A stretch of 64,000 nucleotides of DNA from Dysgonomonas sp. UBA5412 (GTDB taxonomy: Bacteria; Bacteroidota; Bacteroidia; Bacteroidales; Dysgonomonadaceae). The translations under genes and the position numbers were made by a program. The stretch spans positions 2,114 through 66,113 of the forward strand of contig DHNQ01000001.1 of assembly GCA_002409595.1 (NCBI GenBank). Reading direction: 5' to 3'. Below the pieces are notes generated by a model that saw only the letters and a list, made by a program, of their open reading frames with translations, searched no databases and was not told the origin of the DNA. Within the stretch, counting starts at the first letter, position 1; every line of letters starts with the position of its first letter. This document shows positions 45,676 to 54,931 of the stretch, in pieces.

Positions 45676-46875
45676 ATGGAATCTATTCGCAATTTATATA
45701 AAATCGGGCATGGTCCTTCCAGCAGCCATACGATGGCACCTCAGAAGGCAGCAAAAATGTTTAAAGAAGAAAACCCCGAAGCAACTTCTTTTATTGTAAC
45801 CCTCTATGGAAGCCTTGCAGCCACAGGCAAAGGTCACCTTACCGATGTTGCAATCATAGACACACTAAAACCCATTCCGACGCAAATAGAATGGAAACCT
45901 GAGATTGTGCTTCCATACCATACAAACGGGATGAAATTTGAAGCAGTCAAAGACGGCAAAATACTGAAAGAATGGACAACATACAGTATTGGAGGAGGAG
46001 ATCTGTCTGACGGAACGAGCAGAACTTCGAAGCAATCAGTCTATAAAAAGACAACGATGAAACAAATTCTCGAATGGTGTCAACAGACAGGAAAAACCTT
46101 TTGGGAATACGTAGAAGATACAGAAGGAAAAGAAATATATGCCTTCCTCGAAACAGTATGGAAAACAATGGAAAATGCCATACACCGAGGATTAGATGGC
46201 GAAGGGCTGCTACCCGGAGGACTCGGGCTCCAACGCAAAGCATCCATGTATTATATAAAATCGAAAGGCTATCAGGGTTCGATGAAAAGCCGCGCGCTCA
46301 TATACGCATACGCACTCGCAGTATCAGAAGAAAATGCCAATGGAGGAATAATCGTAACAGCCCCCACATGCGGCTCATGCGGAGTACTACCCTCCGTATT
46401 ATACCATCTGAATATGAACCATGACTTTAGTGAAACTAAAATTCTAAGAGCATTGGCAACCGCCGCTCTAGTCGGCAATATAGTAAAACATAATGCCTCC
46501 GTATCGGGAGCAGAAGTAGGATGCCAAGGCGAAGTGGGTGTGGCGTGCGCAATGGCAGCGGCAGCAGCCTGTCAGCTATTCGGAGGATCGACTCAACAAA
46601 TTGAATATGCAGCCGAAATGGGGCTCGAACATCATCTGGGACTCACCTGCGATCCGGTATGCGGATTAGTACAAGTACCTTGTATAGAACGAAATGCCTT
46701 TGCCGCAGCCCGTGCTTTAGACTCATGTTCTTTTGCTATGCTTTCCGACGGCAAACACCTTATCAATTTTGACAAAGTAGTTCGCACCATGCAACAGACA
46801 GGTCACGACCTGCCAAGCCTTTACAAGGAAACCTCTGCTGGAGGATTGGCAATCAATATCAATATGGAAGACTAA
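45676..46875 (+). CDS. sdaA: L-serine ammonia-lyase, iron-sulfur dependent, single chain
   Basis: Deaminates L-serine to pyruvate with a 4Fe-4S cluster. It has 399 residues with the beta (N-terminal) and alpha (C-terminal) parts in one chain. The N-terminal substrate motif IGHGPSSSHTMAP is at about 10-20. The alpha part has TAPTCGSCGVLPSVLYH and the cluster-binding cysteines in CDPVCGLVQVPCIERN. The C-terminus MQQTGHDLPSLYKETSAGGLA is typical. It precedes tkt by 103 bases on the same strand but tkt has its own promoter box. Confidence 0.95.
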   Translation: MESIRNLYKIGHGPSSSHTMAPQKAAKMFKEENPEATSFIVTLYGSLAATGKGHLTDVAIIDTLKPIPTQIEWKPEIVLPYHTNGMKFEAVKDGKILKEWTTYSIGGGDLSDGTSRTSKQSVYKKTTMKQILEWCQQTGKTFWEYVEDTEGKEIYAFLETVWKTMENAIHRGLDGEGLLPGGLGLQRKASMYYIKSKGYQGSMKSRALIYAYALAVSEENANGGIIVTAPTCGSCGVLPSVLYHLNMNHDFSETKILRALATAALVGNIVKHNASVSGAEVGCQGEVGVACAMAAAAACQLFGGSTQQIEYAAEMGLEHHLGLTCDPVCGLVQVPCIERNAFAAARALDSCSFAMLSDGKHLINFDKVVRTMQQTGHDLPSLYKETSAGGLAININMED

Positions 46876-46939
46876 ACGACTTATATCACTTTATAAATAA
46901 CATTTATAAACTTTAGTTTCAAGATACCGTCTTATTTCA

Positions 46940-46947
46940 TACTTTTG
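46940..46947 (+). promoter_or_regulatory. -7 box upstream of tkt
   Basis: TACTTTTG (TAnnTTTG), 31 bases before the tkt ATG. Confidence 0.68.
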
Positions 46948-46978
46948 TATAAAGATAATAATTCACCTTAAAATAATT

Positions 46979-49006
46979 ATGAGATCAATCGAATTACTCA
47001 ACAAATCAGCAGACAATATCCGTATATTAGCTGCAGCTATGGTAGAGAAAGCTAAATCCGGACATCCGGGTGGAGCCATGGGCGGAGCCGACTTTATCAA
47101 CGTGTTATTCAGCGAATTTCTAGTATATGATCCCAAAAACCCGCAATGGGAAGGCAGAGACAGATTCTTCCTTGATCCGGGTCATATGTCACCCATGCTG
47201 TATTCAACTTTGGCTTTAACAGGTAAGTTTTCACTCGAAGACCTTCAGCAATTTCGTCAATGGGGCAGCGTTACACCCGGACATCCTGAAAGAGATATAA
47301 ACAGAGGAATAGAAAATACTTCGGGACCTCTGGGACAAGGACACACCTTTGCTGTAGGAGCAGCAATAGCAGCCAAATTCTTGAAGCAACGTTTTGGAGA
47401 GTGCATGGATCATACAATATATACATTCATTTCGGATGGTGGTATTCAGGAAGAAATTTCTCAAGGAGCAGGGCGTACAGCCGGACATTTGGGACTAGAC
47501 AACCTGATAATGTTTTATGACTCGAATGGCATACAATTATCCACAAAAACGTCTGAAGTATCGGAAGAAGATGTAGCAGCTAAATATATCGCTTGGGGAT
47601 GGAGAGTAATTACGATCAATGGTAATGATGTTACCGAAATAAGAGCAGCACTGACCGAAGCTAAGCTTGAAAAAGACAAGCCTACACTGATCATCGGTAA
47701 AACAATAATGGGAAAAGGAGCTGTAAAAGAAGACGGTTCGTCATTCGAAAACGAAACAGATACTCACGGACAGCCATTGAGTGCAGCCGGAGCATCTTTC
47801 TGCAAAACAGTATCCGGACTTGGAGGAAATCCAGAGAATCCGTTTGTTATATTCCCCGAAGTTAAAGAATTATATGCTCAACGTGCAGCAGAGCTAGAAA
47901 AAATAGTAGCTGAAAAGCAGTCTAAAGCAGAGTCTTGGGCAAAAGCGAACCCTGAATTGGCTGATAAACTACAAAAATGGTTTAGTGGTCATTTACCTAG
48001 CATTGACTGGGCGGGTATCGAACAAAAACCAAATCAGGCTACAAGAGCTGCATCGGCAACCGTATTGGGAGTATTGGCTAAGAATGTAGAAAACATGATT
48101 GTCTCTTCTGCCGACTTGTCTAACTCGGATAAGACAGATGGTTTCTTAAAGCATACACACAGCATAAAGAAAGGCGACTTTTCGGGAGCATTTTTACAAG
48201 CAGGTGTATCTGAATTGACAATGGCTTGTCTCTGTATAGGTATAACTTTGCATGGCGGTGTTGTAGCGGCTTGTGCCACATTCTTTGTGTTCTCCGACTA
48301 CATGAAACCGGCAATACGTCTGGCTGCATTGATGGAGCTACCGGTTAAATTTATATGGACACACGATGCTTTCCGCGTAGGAGAAGATGGTCCTACTCAC
48401 GAACCGGTGGAACAAGAAGCTCAAATCAGATTGATGGAGAAACTTCAAAACCACAGCGGGCACAACTCTATGCTTGTATTGCGTCCGGCAGATGTTACAG
48501 AAGCAACTGTGGCTTGGAAAATGGCGATGGAAAATACAACTACTCCGACAGGACTGATTTTCTCTCGTCAGAATATCAACGACCTGCCTGCTAAAACAAG
48601 CAGATACCAAGAAGCATTGCAGTCTGAGAAGGGTGCTTACATAGTACAAGAGGATGAGAACTACGATGTAATATTATTAGCTTCGGGTTCTGAAGTATCT
48701 ACTCTTGTAGACGGTGCTAAGCTATTGGCTGAAGACGGTATTAAAACACGGATCCTTTCTGTTCCTTCAGAAGGAGTATTCAGAAAACAATCTGCTCAAT
48801 ATCAAGAATCTGTATTACCTAAGGGTAAGAAAGTATTTGGTCTAACAGCCGGATTGCCAGTTACTCTGGAAGGCTTGGTAGGTGCTAACGGTAAGGTATG
48901 GGGTTTGAACTCTTTTGGTTTTTCTGCTCCTTACAAAGTTTTGGATGAGAAACTTGGTTTCACTCCTCAAAACGTATACGAGCAAGTAAAAGATCTTATA
49001 AAATAA
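46979..49006 (+). CDS. tkt: Transketolase
   Basis: Thiamine-diphosphate enzyme of the non-oxidative pentose phosphate pathway, 675 residues. N-terminal pyrophosphate domain: AKSGHPGGAMGGADF, and the TPP motif beginning ISDGGIQEE and ending in YDSNGIQL (the family more often has GDG at the first position). Pyrimidine domain: GVSELTMACLCIG and THDAFRVGEDGPTHEPVEQ. C-terminal domain: LLASGSEVSTLVDGAK. rpiB follows 74 bases later, so two steps of the same pathway are probably co-transcribed. Confidence 0.96.
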   Translation: MRSIELLNKSADNIRILAAAMVEKAKSGHPGGAMGGADFINVLFSEFLVYDPKNPQWEGRDRFFLDPGHMSPMLYSTLALTGKFSLEDLQQFRQWGSVTPGHPERDINRGIENTSGPLGQGHTFAVGAAIAAKFLKQRFGECMDHTIYTFISDGGIQEEISQGAGRTAGHLGLDNLIMFYDSNGIQLSTKTSEVSEEDVAAKYIAWGWRVITINGNDVTEIRAALTEAKLEKDKPTLIIGKTIMGKGAVKEDGSSFENETDTHGQPLSAAGASFCKTVSGLGGNPENPFVIFPEVKELYAQRAAELEKIVAEKQSKAESWAKANPELADKLQKWFSGHLPSIDWAGIEQKPNQATRAASATVLGVLAKNVENMIVSSADLSNSDKTDGFLKHTHSIKKGDFSGAFLQAGVSELTMACLCIGITLHGGVVAACATFFVFSDYMKPAIRLAALMELPVKFIWTHDAFRVGEDGPTHEPVEQEAQIRLMEKLQNHSGHNSMLVLRPADVTEATVAWKMAMENTTTPTGLIFSRQNINDLPAKTSRYQEALQSEKGAYIVQEDENYDVILLASGSEVSTLVDGAKLLAEDGIKTRILSVPSEGVFRKQSAQYQESVLPKGKKVFGLTAGLPVTLEGLVGANGKVWGLNSFGFSAPYKVLDEKLGFTPQNVYEQVKDLIK

Positions 49007-49020
49007 AAACAACACACAAC

Positions 49021-49051
49021 GTACGGTTACTTCCCTGAGAGGTAGCTGTAC
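49021..49051 (+). promoter_or_regulatory. Hairpin in the tkt-rpiB gap
   Basis: A 10-bp stem with two G-U pairs (49021-49030 with 49042-49051) and no T run: not a full terminator. It could protect or process the shared mRNA. Confidence 0.4.
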
Positions 49052-49080
49052 GGTGTTAGATAAAATAAAAATATAAAATA

Positions 49081-49536
49081 ATGGCTTTATTCCAACAAGG
49101 TAGTAAACCGATCGGACTTGCCAGTGATCACGCAGGTTTTCTTCTCAAAAAATATATTATAGACCTGTTTGATGAACAAGGTATTAAGTATGTAGACTTT
49201 GGTGCATATTCAACAGAAAGTGTTGACTATCCTGACTTTGCTCACAAACTAGGCAATGCGATAGAGAACAATGAGTGTGATTTTGGCATTGCAATATGCG
49301 GCACAGGAAACGGGATTGCCATGTCTCTGAACAGACATAAAAGTGTCCGTGCCGGACTATGCTGGAATACAGAGATAGTGAAACTGATAAGGATGCATAA
49401 CGATGCAAATGTATTGGTGATGCCGGGACGATATACTACCGAAAAGGAAGCTTTCGAGATGATAGTAACTTTCTTCAATACAGATTTTGAAGGCGGCAGA
49501 CATCAAAGGAGAATTGACAAGATATCTTGTTCTTAA
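49081..49536 (+). CDS. rpiB: Ribose-5-phosphate isomerase B
   Basis: Interconverts ribose-5-phosphate and ribulose-5-phosphate, 151 residues, a normal RpiB length. The phosphate-binding and catalytic segments ASDHAGFLLKKYI, DFGAYSTESVDYPD and GIAICGTGNGIAMSLNRHK (active-site Cys in CGTGNG) are intact, as is NDANVLVMPGRY near the C-terminus. It is the last gene of the tkt unit and ends at a bidirectional terminator. Confidence 0.96.
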   Translation: MALFQQGSKPIGLASDHAGFLLKKYIIDLFDEQGIKYVDFGAYSTESVDYPDFAHKLGNAIENNECDFGIAICGTGNGIAMSLNRHKSVRAGLCWNTEIVKLIRMHNDANVLVMPGRYTTEKEAFEMIVTFFNTDFEGGRHQRRIDKISCS

Positions 49537-49560
49537 AGAAACGATATAGTTATTTTATAA

Positions 49561-49592
49561 AAAAGGTTGCTGATTACAGCAACCTTTTTTTT
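49561..49592. terminator. Bidirectional intrinsic terminator between rpiB and dgt
   Basis: A 12-bp perfect stem (49561-49572 with 49577-49588, loop ATTA) with a T run on both readings. Confidence 0.93.
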
Positions 49593-49625
49593 GTATCTCG
49601 AACCGAAAAATAATTAAATATATAA

Positions 49626-50954
49626 TCACACAGTCGGCAAACTCATACCTGTTATTTTTCGATAAAGATCTAGCGCATACACATCTGTCATACCTGATAC
49701 AAAATCGAGAATTGATAATATTTTTTCGTAAGTAGAACCAGCTCCAACATTAAACTGCTCCGGCACGCGGCTCAATATTAATTTTGAATATGCAGCATTG
49801 GGCTTCTGAATAGCTGTAATAAATGTATCGAGCAAAAAGCCGATAATACGATGTCCAGCCAACTCAATATCAACCACATCCTTAGTTTTGTATATCTTCT
49901 TGTAACTGATTTCAGTGGCTTCTTCATTAGCCTTCAAAGGTATTTCCGAAATATGTTTAATCAAAGCACCCTCAAACGTCCCATTCAATATAAGTTCTTC
50001 GTTACGAACAAAAACCGATGCACATTCATCTACCAATAGTCCTATTACACAAGAACGCAGATAGGCTATCTGTTCATTAATATCAGTTACCATCTCCATC
50101 GTATGACGCATTTTTCGTTGACGTTCTTCATCAAAAAAGTTCAGAAAGAGAGTTACAGTCTGTTCAGTAGATAGCAGTCCCAGCTTGTGAGCATCTTCTA
50201 TATCCATAATTTTGTAGCAAATATCGTCGGCAGCTTCTACAAGATATACCAATGGATGACGTGCATATTGCAATGGTGATTGATTTAAACAAATCATCCC
50301 TAATTCGTTCGCTATCTTTTTGAAAGAATCCTCTTCGGACTGAAAGAACCCGAATTTACCTTTACCGTTAGCCGCTATTGCCGAATAAGGATATTTGGCT
50401 ATGGAAGCAAGCATAGAATAGGTCATCACAAATCCGCCCGGACGGCGACCATTAAATTGGTGGATAAGCAAACGGATGGAATTTGCATTGCCTTCGAAAT
50501 TGGTAAAATCTTCCCATCGTCCTCCTTCTTCCCTCACCTGCGCTTCAAGATGCTGCCCTTTACCTTCTGCAAAGAAACTTGTTATGGCAGTTTCGCCGGA
50601 GTGTCCGAATGGAGGATTCCCCAAATCATGTGCAAGACATCCCGCGGCAACAATGGAACTGATTTCTTCAAAATCGGCTGACGACTGAGGGTATTTCTTT
50701 CTTAACTCTTTACCGATAATCACGCCTAAAGATCGCCCTACACTGGATACCTCGATACTATGGGTAAGTCGATTGTGGACAAAGATGCTACCGGGAAGAG
50801 GGAATACCTGAGTCTTATTTTGCAGACGACGAAAAGGGGATGAGAAAATAAGCCGATCGTAGTCGCGCTGAAAATCGGTACGGTCATGATGTTTATCATC
50901 ATGGTATTTTTCCATTCCAAAGCGTTTCGAAGAGAGTAACTGTTGCCAATTCAT
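49626..50954 (-). CDS. dgt: Deoxyguanosinetriphosphate triphosphohydrolase (dGTPase, HD domain)
   Basis: Hydrolyses dGTP (possibly other dNTPs) to the nucleoside and triphosphate; 442 residues from the chosen start. HD-domain metal ligands are seen in HNRLTHSIEVSS and CLAHDLGNPPFGHSGE, with the later Asp in LVEAADDICYKIMD. The N-terminal nucleotide segment FSSPFRRLQNKTQVFPL is conserved. An ATG at 51005 would add 17 residues, but a -7 box at 50978-50985 lies within that extension, so MNWQQLLSSKRFG is preferred. Confidence 0.94.
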   Translation of the reverse strand: MNWQQLLSSKRFGMEKYHDDKHHDRTDFQRDYDRLIFSSPFRRLQNKTQVFPLPGSIFVHNRLTHSIEVSSVGRSLGVIIGKELRKKYPQSSADFEEISSIVAAGCLAHDLGNPPFGHSGETAITSFFAEGKGQHLEAQVREEGGRWEDFTNFEGNANSIRLLIHQFNGRRPGGFVMTYSMLASIAKYPYSAIAANGKGKFGFFQSEEDSFKKIANELGMICLNQSPLQYARHPLVYLVEAADDICYKIMDIEDAHKLGLLSTEQTVTLFLNFFDEERQRKMRHTMEMVTDINEQIAYLRSCVIGLLVDECASVFVRNEELILNGTFEGALIKHISEIPLKANEEATEISYKKIYKTKDVVDIELAGHRIIGFLLDTFITAIQKPNAAYSKLILSRVPEQFNVGAGSTYEKILSILDFVSGMTDVYALDLYRKITGMSLPTV

Positions 50955-50977
50955 AAGGATTCGTTTATTATGGACAA

Positions 50978-50985
50978 CAAAGATA
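50978..50985 (-). promoter_or_regulatory. -7 box upstream of dgt
   Basis: Minus-strand TATCTTTG (TAnnTTTG), 24 bases before the chosen ATG. Confidence 0.65.
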
Positions 50986-51099
50986 CTTCTTTTGTAATTA
51001 ATCATTTACAAATCATTCTTTTTTATTAAAAGTCCGTCCGATTTACAGAAAGAGGATATTCTGTTGTAAAATGGAAACCTCAATAAAAAATAAAAAAGT

Positions 51100-51107
51100 T
51101 ATCTTTG
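51100..51107 (+). promoter_or_regulatory. -7 box upstream of the DHA2 efflux gene
   Basis: TATCTTTG (TAnnTTTG), 28 bases before the ATG at 51136. Confidence 0.68.
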
Positions 51108-51135
51108 CACTCCAATTTGTTCTTAAAGTATTTAG

Positions 51136-52539
51136 ATGAAAATAGATAGATCCTACACAGTATCTCTGATTGTTGCTATAGCTTTTTTCATGCAGGGTTT
51201 GGATACCACAGCTGTAAACACCGCCATTCCGGCTATGGCTCGCTCTTTTAACACAGACGTAGTTCACTTGAGTGCAGGGGTAACTTCTTATCTGATAGCT
51301 CTGGCTATTTTTATTCCCGTGAGCGGATGGATTGCCGACAGATTTGGAACAAGAAAGATATTTTGTATTGCTATCGTATTATTTATTTTAGCATCTACTT
51401 TATGTGGTACATCTCAAAGTTTATCTCAATTTGTAATATTCAGAATCTTTCAAGGTATGGCAGGGGCAATGATGACTCCTGTTGGGCGATTGGCTGTATT
51501 AAAGACCACACCTAAGGATAAGCTGGTTACTGCCATTGCTTATATTACTTGGCCTGCGTTGGTAGCCCCTATATTAGGACCTCTGGTAGGCGGATACCTG
51601 ACTACATACTGGCACTGGAATCTTATCTTTTATCTGAATATTCCTATCAGTATTATTTGTGTGATATTGGCTTGGCATTATATACCGGAAGAAAAAGAGG
51701 AGTATAAGGTAAAAAGGCGTTTCGACTTTGTCGGTTTTGCGCTGAGTGGAATATCTTTAGCCGGATTTATGTATGGGGTAGAGTTATTCAGCCGAAAAGA
51801 GATTCCATACTTTGTACCGATATTAATAGTATTAGTCAGCATCGGATTGTTGGCATTCAATGTTCGCTATTCGCGCCATATATCGAATCCGCTTATCGAC
51901 TATTCGATAATAAGGATACCAACCTACAAGGTAACTATATTTACGGGATCTGTATCGCGAATGGTGATCGGTGTAGCTCCATATCTTGTGCCATTAATGT
52001 TTCAGGAAGGGTTCGGGCTTACTCCATTCGAGTCGGGTTCGCTATTCTTAGCTACTATGGCTGGTAACTTAGCGATGAAACCTGCTACAATATGGATTAT
52101 GAGGCATTATAATTTCCGTACGGTATTGATATCAAATGGGCTTTTGGTAGCTATATTCACTTTATTTACGGCATTGTTGCTGCCTACAACTCCGGTTATA
52201 TTGATTGTGGTGGTTATGTTTCTTTCGGGCATGTTTCGTTCTATGCAGTTTAGTGCAATTACTACTTTAGCCTTTGCCGATATTCCTCAGGCTCAGATGA
52301 CGCCCGCCAATACTCTTTACAGTACGGTACAACAAATGTCTACGGGTATGGGAATAGCTATGGGGGCAGTATTCCTCCGTTTTTCTAATATGATAAACGG
52401 AAGTACTGCACATTATTCTGTCGCAGACTTCCGTTTGGCATTTATCTTTGTTGCCATATTAGGCTTTGTTTCTCTCTACGGATTTACCAAACTTAGTCCT
52501 AATGCCGGAGATGTGGTAAGAGGAAAGAAGAAGGCATAA
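51136..52539 (+). CDS. MFS efflux transporter of the DHA2 (14-helix) family, MdtD-like
   Basis: A 467-residue inner-membrane antiporter-type protein with about 14 hydrophobic segments. The N-terminal MQGLDTTAVNTAIPAMA with its membrane Asp matches the DHA2 signature LDxTIVNVALP. Motif A appears as GWIADRFGTRKIF and antiporter motif C as LGPLVGGYLTTYWHWNLIF. Length and sequence resemble MdtD. Drug export is a family inference. It converges with the TPR gene, with only 10 bases between the stop codons. Confidence 0.88.
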   Translation: MKIDRSYTVSLIVAIAFFMQGLDTTAVNTAIPAMARSFNTDVVHLSAGVTSYLIALAIFIPVSGWIADRFGTRKIFCIAIVLFILASTLCGTSQSLSQFVIFRIFQGMAGAMMTPVGRLAVLKTTPKDKLVTAIAYITWPALVAPILGPLVGGYLTTYWHWNLIFYLNIPISIICVILAWHYIPEEKEEYKVKRRFDFVGFALSGISLAGFMYGVELFSRKEIPYFVPILIVLVSIGLLAFNVRYSRHISNPLIDYSIIRIPTYKVTIFTGSVSRMVIGVAPYLVPLMFQEGFGLTPFESGSLFLATMAGNLAMKPATIWIMRHYNFRTVLISNGLLVAIFTLFTALLLPTTPVILIVVVMFLSGMFRSMQFSAITTLAFADIPQAQMTPANTLYSTVQQMSTGMGIAMGAVFLRFSNMINGSTAHYSVADFRLAFIFVAILGFVSLYGFTKLSPNAGDVVRGKKKA

Positions 52540-52549
52540 ATATTTCTTA

Positions 52550-53716
52550 CTACTCTTTATACGGAACAGCTTCCGTTTTGCCTGTAACAATATCTTTCAC
52601 TCCATTTTTCAATGTGCTATATGTCACATTACCATCGTATATTACATTGAAGGTATAGCGATTATCTTTTCGCAATTCAATAAAGCTATAACTACCGGCT
52701 CCTCCGCCATCGGCTGAGGGTGTGAACTCCATATAGATGGTAGACAATATATTTCCATTTTCTTTATCGGCAACGTAGAATATATTTTTTATTAATGGTC
52801 GGCACGTAGGCTCTTCAAATCTCTCATAGACAGTAATACTCTTATCTACGACAGAAAAATGATCTATACAAAACATATCAAAAATACTTGTAGGCTGGAG
52901 CAATCCTTTTGCATAAGCATCGTATAGTATTTCTTTGTATTTATCGGCTTTACTGTAATTTTCTAAGGCGTTGAAACATTCGACCAGTTTTTCGTATGAA
53001 TAGAAATCGTCCGGAAAGTATTCTGTTAGTTCCTGATATGATTCGGCGGCTTTCTGATAATTATTATTATCAAATTCGAGTTTAGCTATATTATATAAGA
53101 TCGTAGTATATAATTCCTTGTTCTTCACAACTTTATTTTTTGCTGTATAAAAAGCATCGAGCGCATTAACTGTGTCGTCTTCGTTGGCATATATCAGTCC
53201 GATCATATAATACGCATTTTCGGAAAAATCCTTTTTGCTGATTGCCTTTCGGTAATTATCCATTGCCGATTGATAGATGTCTTGCGAAAAATATACATCT
53301 CCTAAGGCTGTATAATATTCAGCTTTATTGGGAGAGAGTGTTATGGCTTTTTTCAAGGCTTCTTCGGCCGGCTTCGTTTCGCCTTTTGCATTATCGACAA
53401 TTCCTTTAACGTAGAATGCTCTACTGCATCCTGCATCTTTTTGCACGGCTAATGCAGCATACTTCGAAGCATTGTCTGTATCTCCCAATAAAAGATAGGC
53501 TTGAGATACATACGATAAATCTTCGGCACTGAGAGTTCTCGGTGTAGTTGCATATTTATCAACTATTTCCTGATAGAGCTCGTTGTCAAACATAGTCTTT
53601 ATTTCATCTTCCGGCTTCACAACTTGCATTGAGGACACAATGCCTGCAAAAACCGATGTAGATATCGAAAATGAAAGTAAAGAGATTAAGGTTAATAGAA
53701 ATAAATTCTTTTTCAT
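52550..53716 (-). CDS. Exported TPR-repeat protein
   Basis: A 388-residue protein with a signal peptide (about 1-24, ending VFAG) and about five to seven tetratricopeptide repeats over residues 45-265, for example AEEALKKAITLSPNKAEYYT, YQSAMDNYRKAIS and YQKAAESYQELTEYFPDDF. The C-terminal part (about 270-388) is a beta-rich region with no repeat that I do not recognise. It lies 30 bases after corA on the same strand, so the two are probably co-transcribed. Likely a periplasmic scaffold; partner unknown. Confidence 0.82.
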   Translation of the reverse strand: MKKNLFLLTLISLLSFSISTSVFAGIVSSMQVVKPEDEIKTMFDNELYQEIVDKYATTPRTLSAEDLSYVSQAYLLLGDTDNASKYAALAVQKDAGCSRAFYVKGIVDNAKGETKPAEEALKKAITLSPNKAEYYTALGDVYFSQDIYQSAMDNYRKAISKKDFSENAYYMIGLIYANEDDTVNALDAFYTAKNKVVKNKELYTTILYNIAKLEFDNNNYQKAAESYQELTEYFPDDFYSYEKLVECFNALENYSKADKYKEILYDAYAKGLLQPTSIFDMFCIDHFSVVDKSITVYERFEEPTCRPLIKNIFYVADKENGNILSTIYMEFTPSADGGGAGSYSFIELRKDNRYTFNVIYDGNVTYSTLKNGVKDIVTGKTEAVPYKE

Positions 53717-53746
53717 TGTTATTTTTGTTTTTACATTCTAAGCTTA

Positions 53747-54820
53747 TTAAAACCATTTTCGTTTCCTCATCCACAAATAAGTCAGAGAGGCTATCAATAT
53801 TAATATAAACCATGAAAAGGCATAGCCATATTTCCACTTCGTTTCGGGCATATAGTCAAAGTTCATCCCCCACACTCCTACCAAAAATGTTAATGGAATA
53901 AATATCGTTGACACAATGGTCAATCGCTTTATGATTTCATTCATTTTCAGATTATTGTTATTGTAATACAGATCGAGCAAAGATGTGATAGATTCGTGAA
54001 AGGAGGCTAAATCACCCAATATGGTACGCATGCGATCGTCAAAATCATTGTAATAAATAATATTTGCTTTGTCTATCAAGTTATTAGTATTGTGTAACAA
54101 GTTAGTGTATTCCTCTCTCAATGATGTTACAGAGCGTTTTATATGCATATAGTCTACTCTGCAACGATGCAGAAACTGAAGAATATCCACAGAGTTGTTT
54201 CTAATGATAAGTTCGTCTTCGATTTCAGCTAAACGGTCTTCGACACTCATCACAGTATTTACATTCGACTGATTGACAGTATCCAGCAAAATATACAGTA
54301 AGAAATCGGCATGATTTTGCCTTATCATTATATTATTTTCTTCTATATTAGTTTTTACCTCGTCAAAGATGGGAATAAGTGCTTCTTGGAAACTGACAAT
54401 AAAATTCCTCCCAAAAATGAACGCAATTTGCATATCATCTATGTCTGCTGTCTTATTATCAATATAAAAAGCAGACATAAGCAAAAAAGTAACATCATCG
54501 TATGCTACAATTTTCACAACTTGTTGATCTGCAAGAAGGTCTTTGACATCAAAGCCATGCAGACCAAATTCTCTACAAATACGGTTTACCAATGCCGCAT
54601 CTGAAATACCGGAAACCCTAAACCAATTTACTCTGGAGTCATCTATGCTATCTTTGAGAGATGATTGCAAAGATATATTCTTGACTTCGAGGTGCATAGA
54701 GTCATATTGCAACAATTCTATCGACATTGGGATATTTTTATCACCCCAGTAGGTAGGTTGAGTTAACACATTGTTATGACTTCGTTTGGTTTTCGGATTT
54801 TTGGTTGTGTGCTTGCCCAT
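53747..54820 (-). CDS. corA: CorA-family magnesium/divalent-cation channel
   Basis: Inner-membrane Mg2+ (Co2+, Ni2+) channel, normally a pentamer; 357 residues. It has a large cytoplasmic N-terminal domain with the long stalk helix (about 240-295) and two C-terminal membrane helices (about 297-317 and 330-350). The pore-entrance signature GMN is present in VGVWGMNFDYMPE. The short basic C-terminus (MRKRKWF) is typical. It is divergent from the phosphoethanolamine transferase gene and followed by the TPR gene. Confidence 0.94.
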   Translation of the reverse strand: MGKHTTKNPKTKRSHNNVLTQPTYWGDKNIPMSIELLQYDSMHLEVKNISLQSSLKDSIDDSRVNWFRVSGISDAALVNRICREFGLHGFDVKDLLADQQVVKIVAYDDVTFLLMSAFYIDNKTADIDDMQIAFIFGRNFIVSFQEALIPIFDEVKTNIEENNIMIRQNHADFLLYILLDTVNQSNVNTVMSVEDRLAEIEDELIIRNNSVDILQFLHRCRVDYMHIKRSVTSLREEYTNLLHNTNNLIDKANIIYYNDFDDRMRTILGDLASFHESITSLLDLYYNNNNLKMNEIIKRLTIVSTIFIPLTFLVGVWGMNFDYMPETKWKYGYAFSWFILILIASLTYLWMRKRKWF

Positions 54821-54860
54821 ATTATTAATTAGTTAGTATATAGCCGAAACTAATTTAGAT

Positions 54861-54868
54861 CAAAAGTA
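54861..54868 (-). promoter_or_regulatory. -7 box upstream of corA
   Basis: Minus-strand TACTTTTG (TAnnTTTG), 41 bases before the start codon, 12 bases from the opposing eptC-type box. Confidence 0.65.
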
Positions 54869-54880
54869 AGAATAAAATAC

Positions 54881-54888
54881 TATATTTG
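54881..54888 (+). promoter_or_regulatory. -7 box upstream of the phosphoethanolamine transferase gene
   Basis: TATATTTG (TAnnTTTG), 43 bases before the ATG at 54932. Confidence 0.65.
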
Positions 54889-54931
54889 CAGCTTTGCTTT
54901 ACTATAATATAATATACTAAATATACCGATA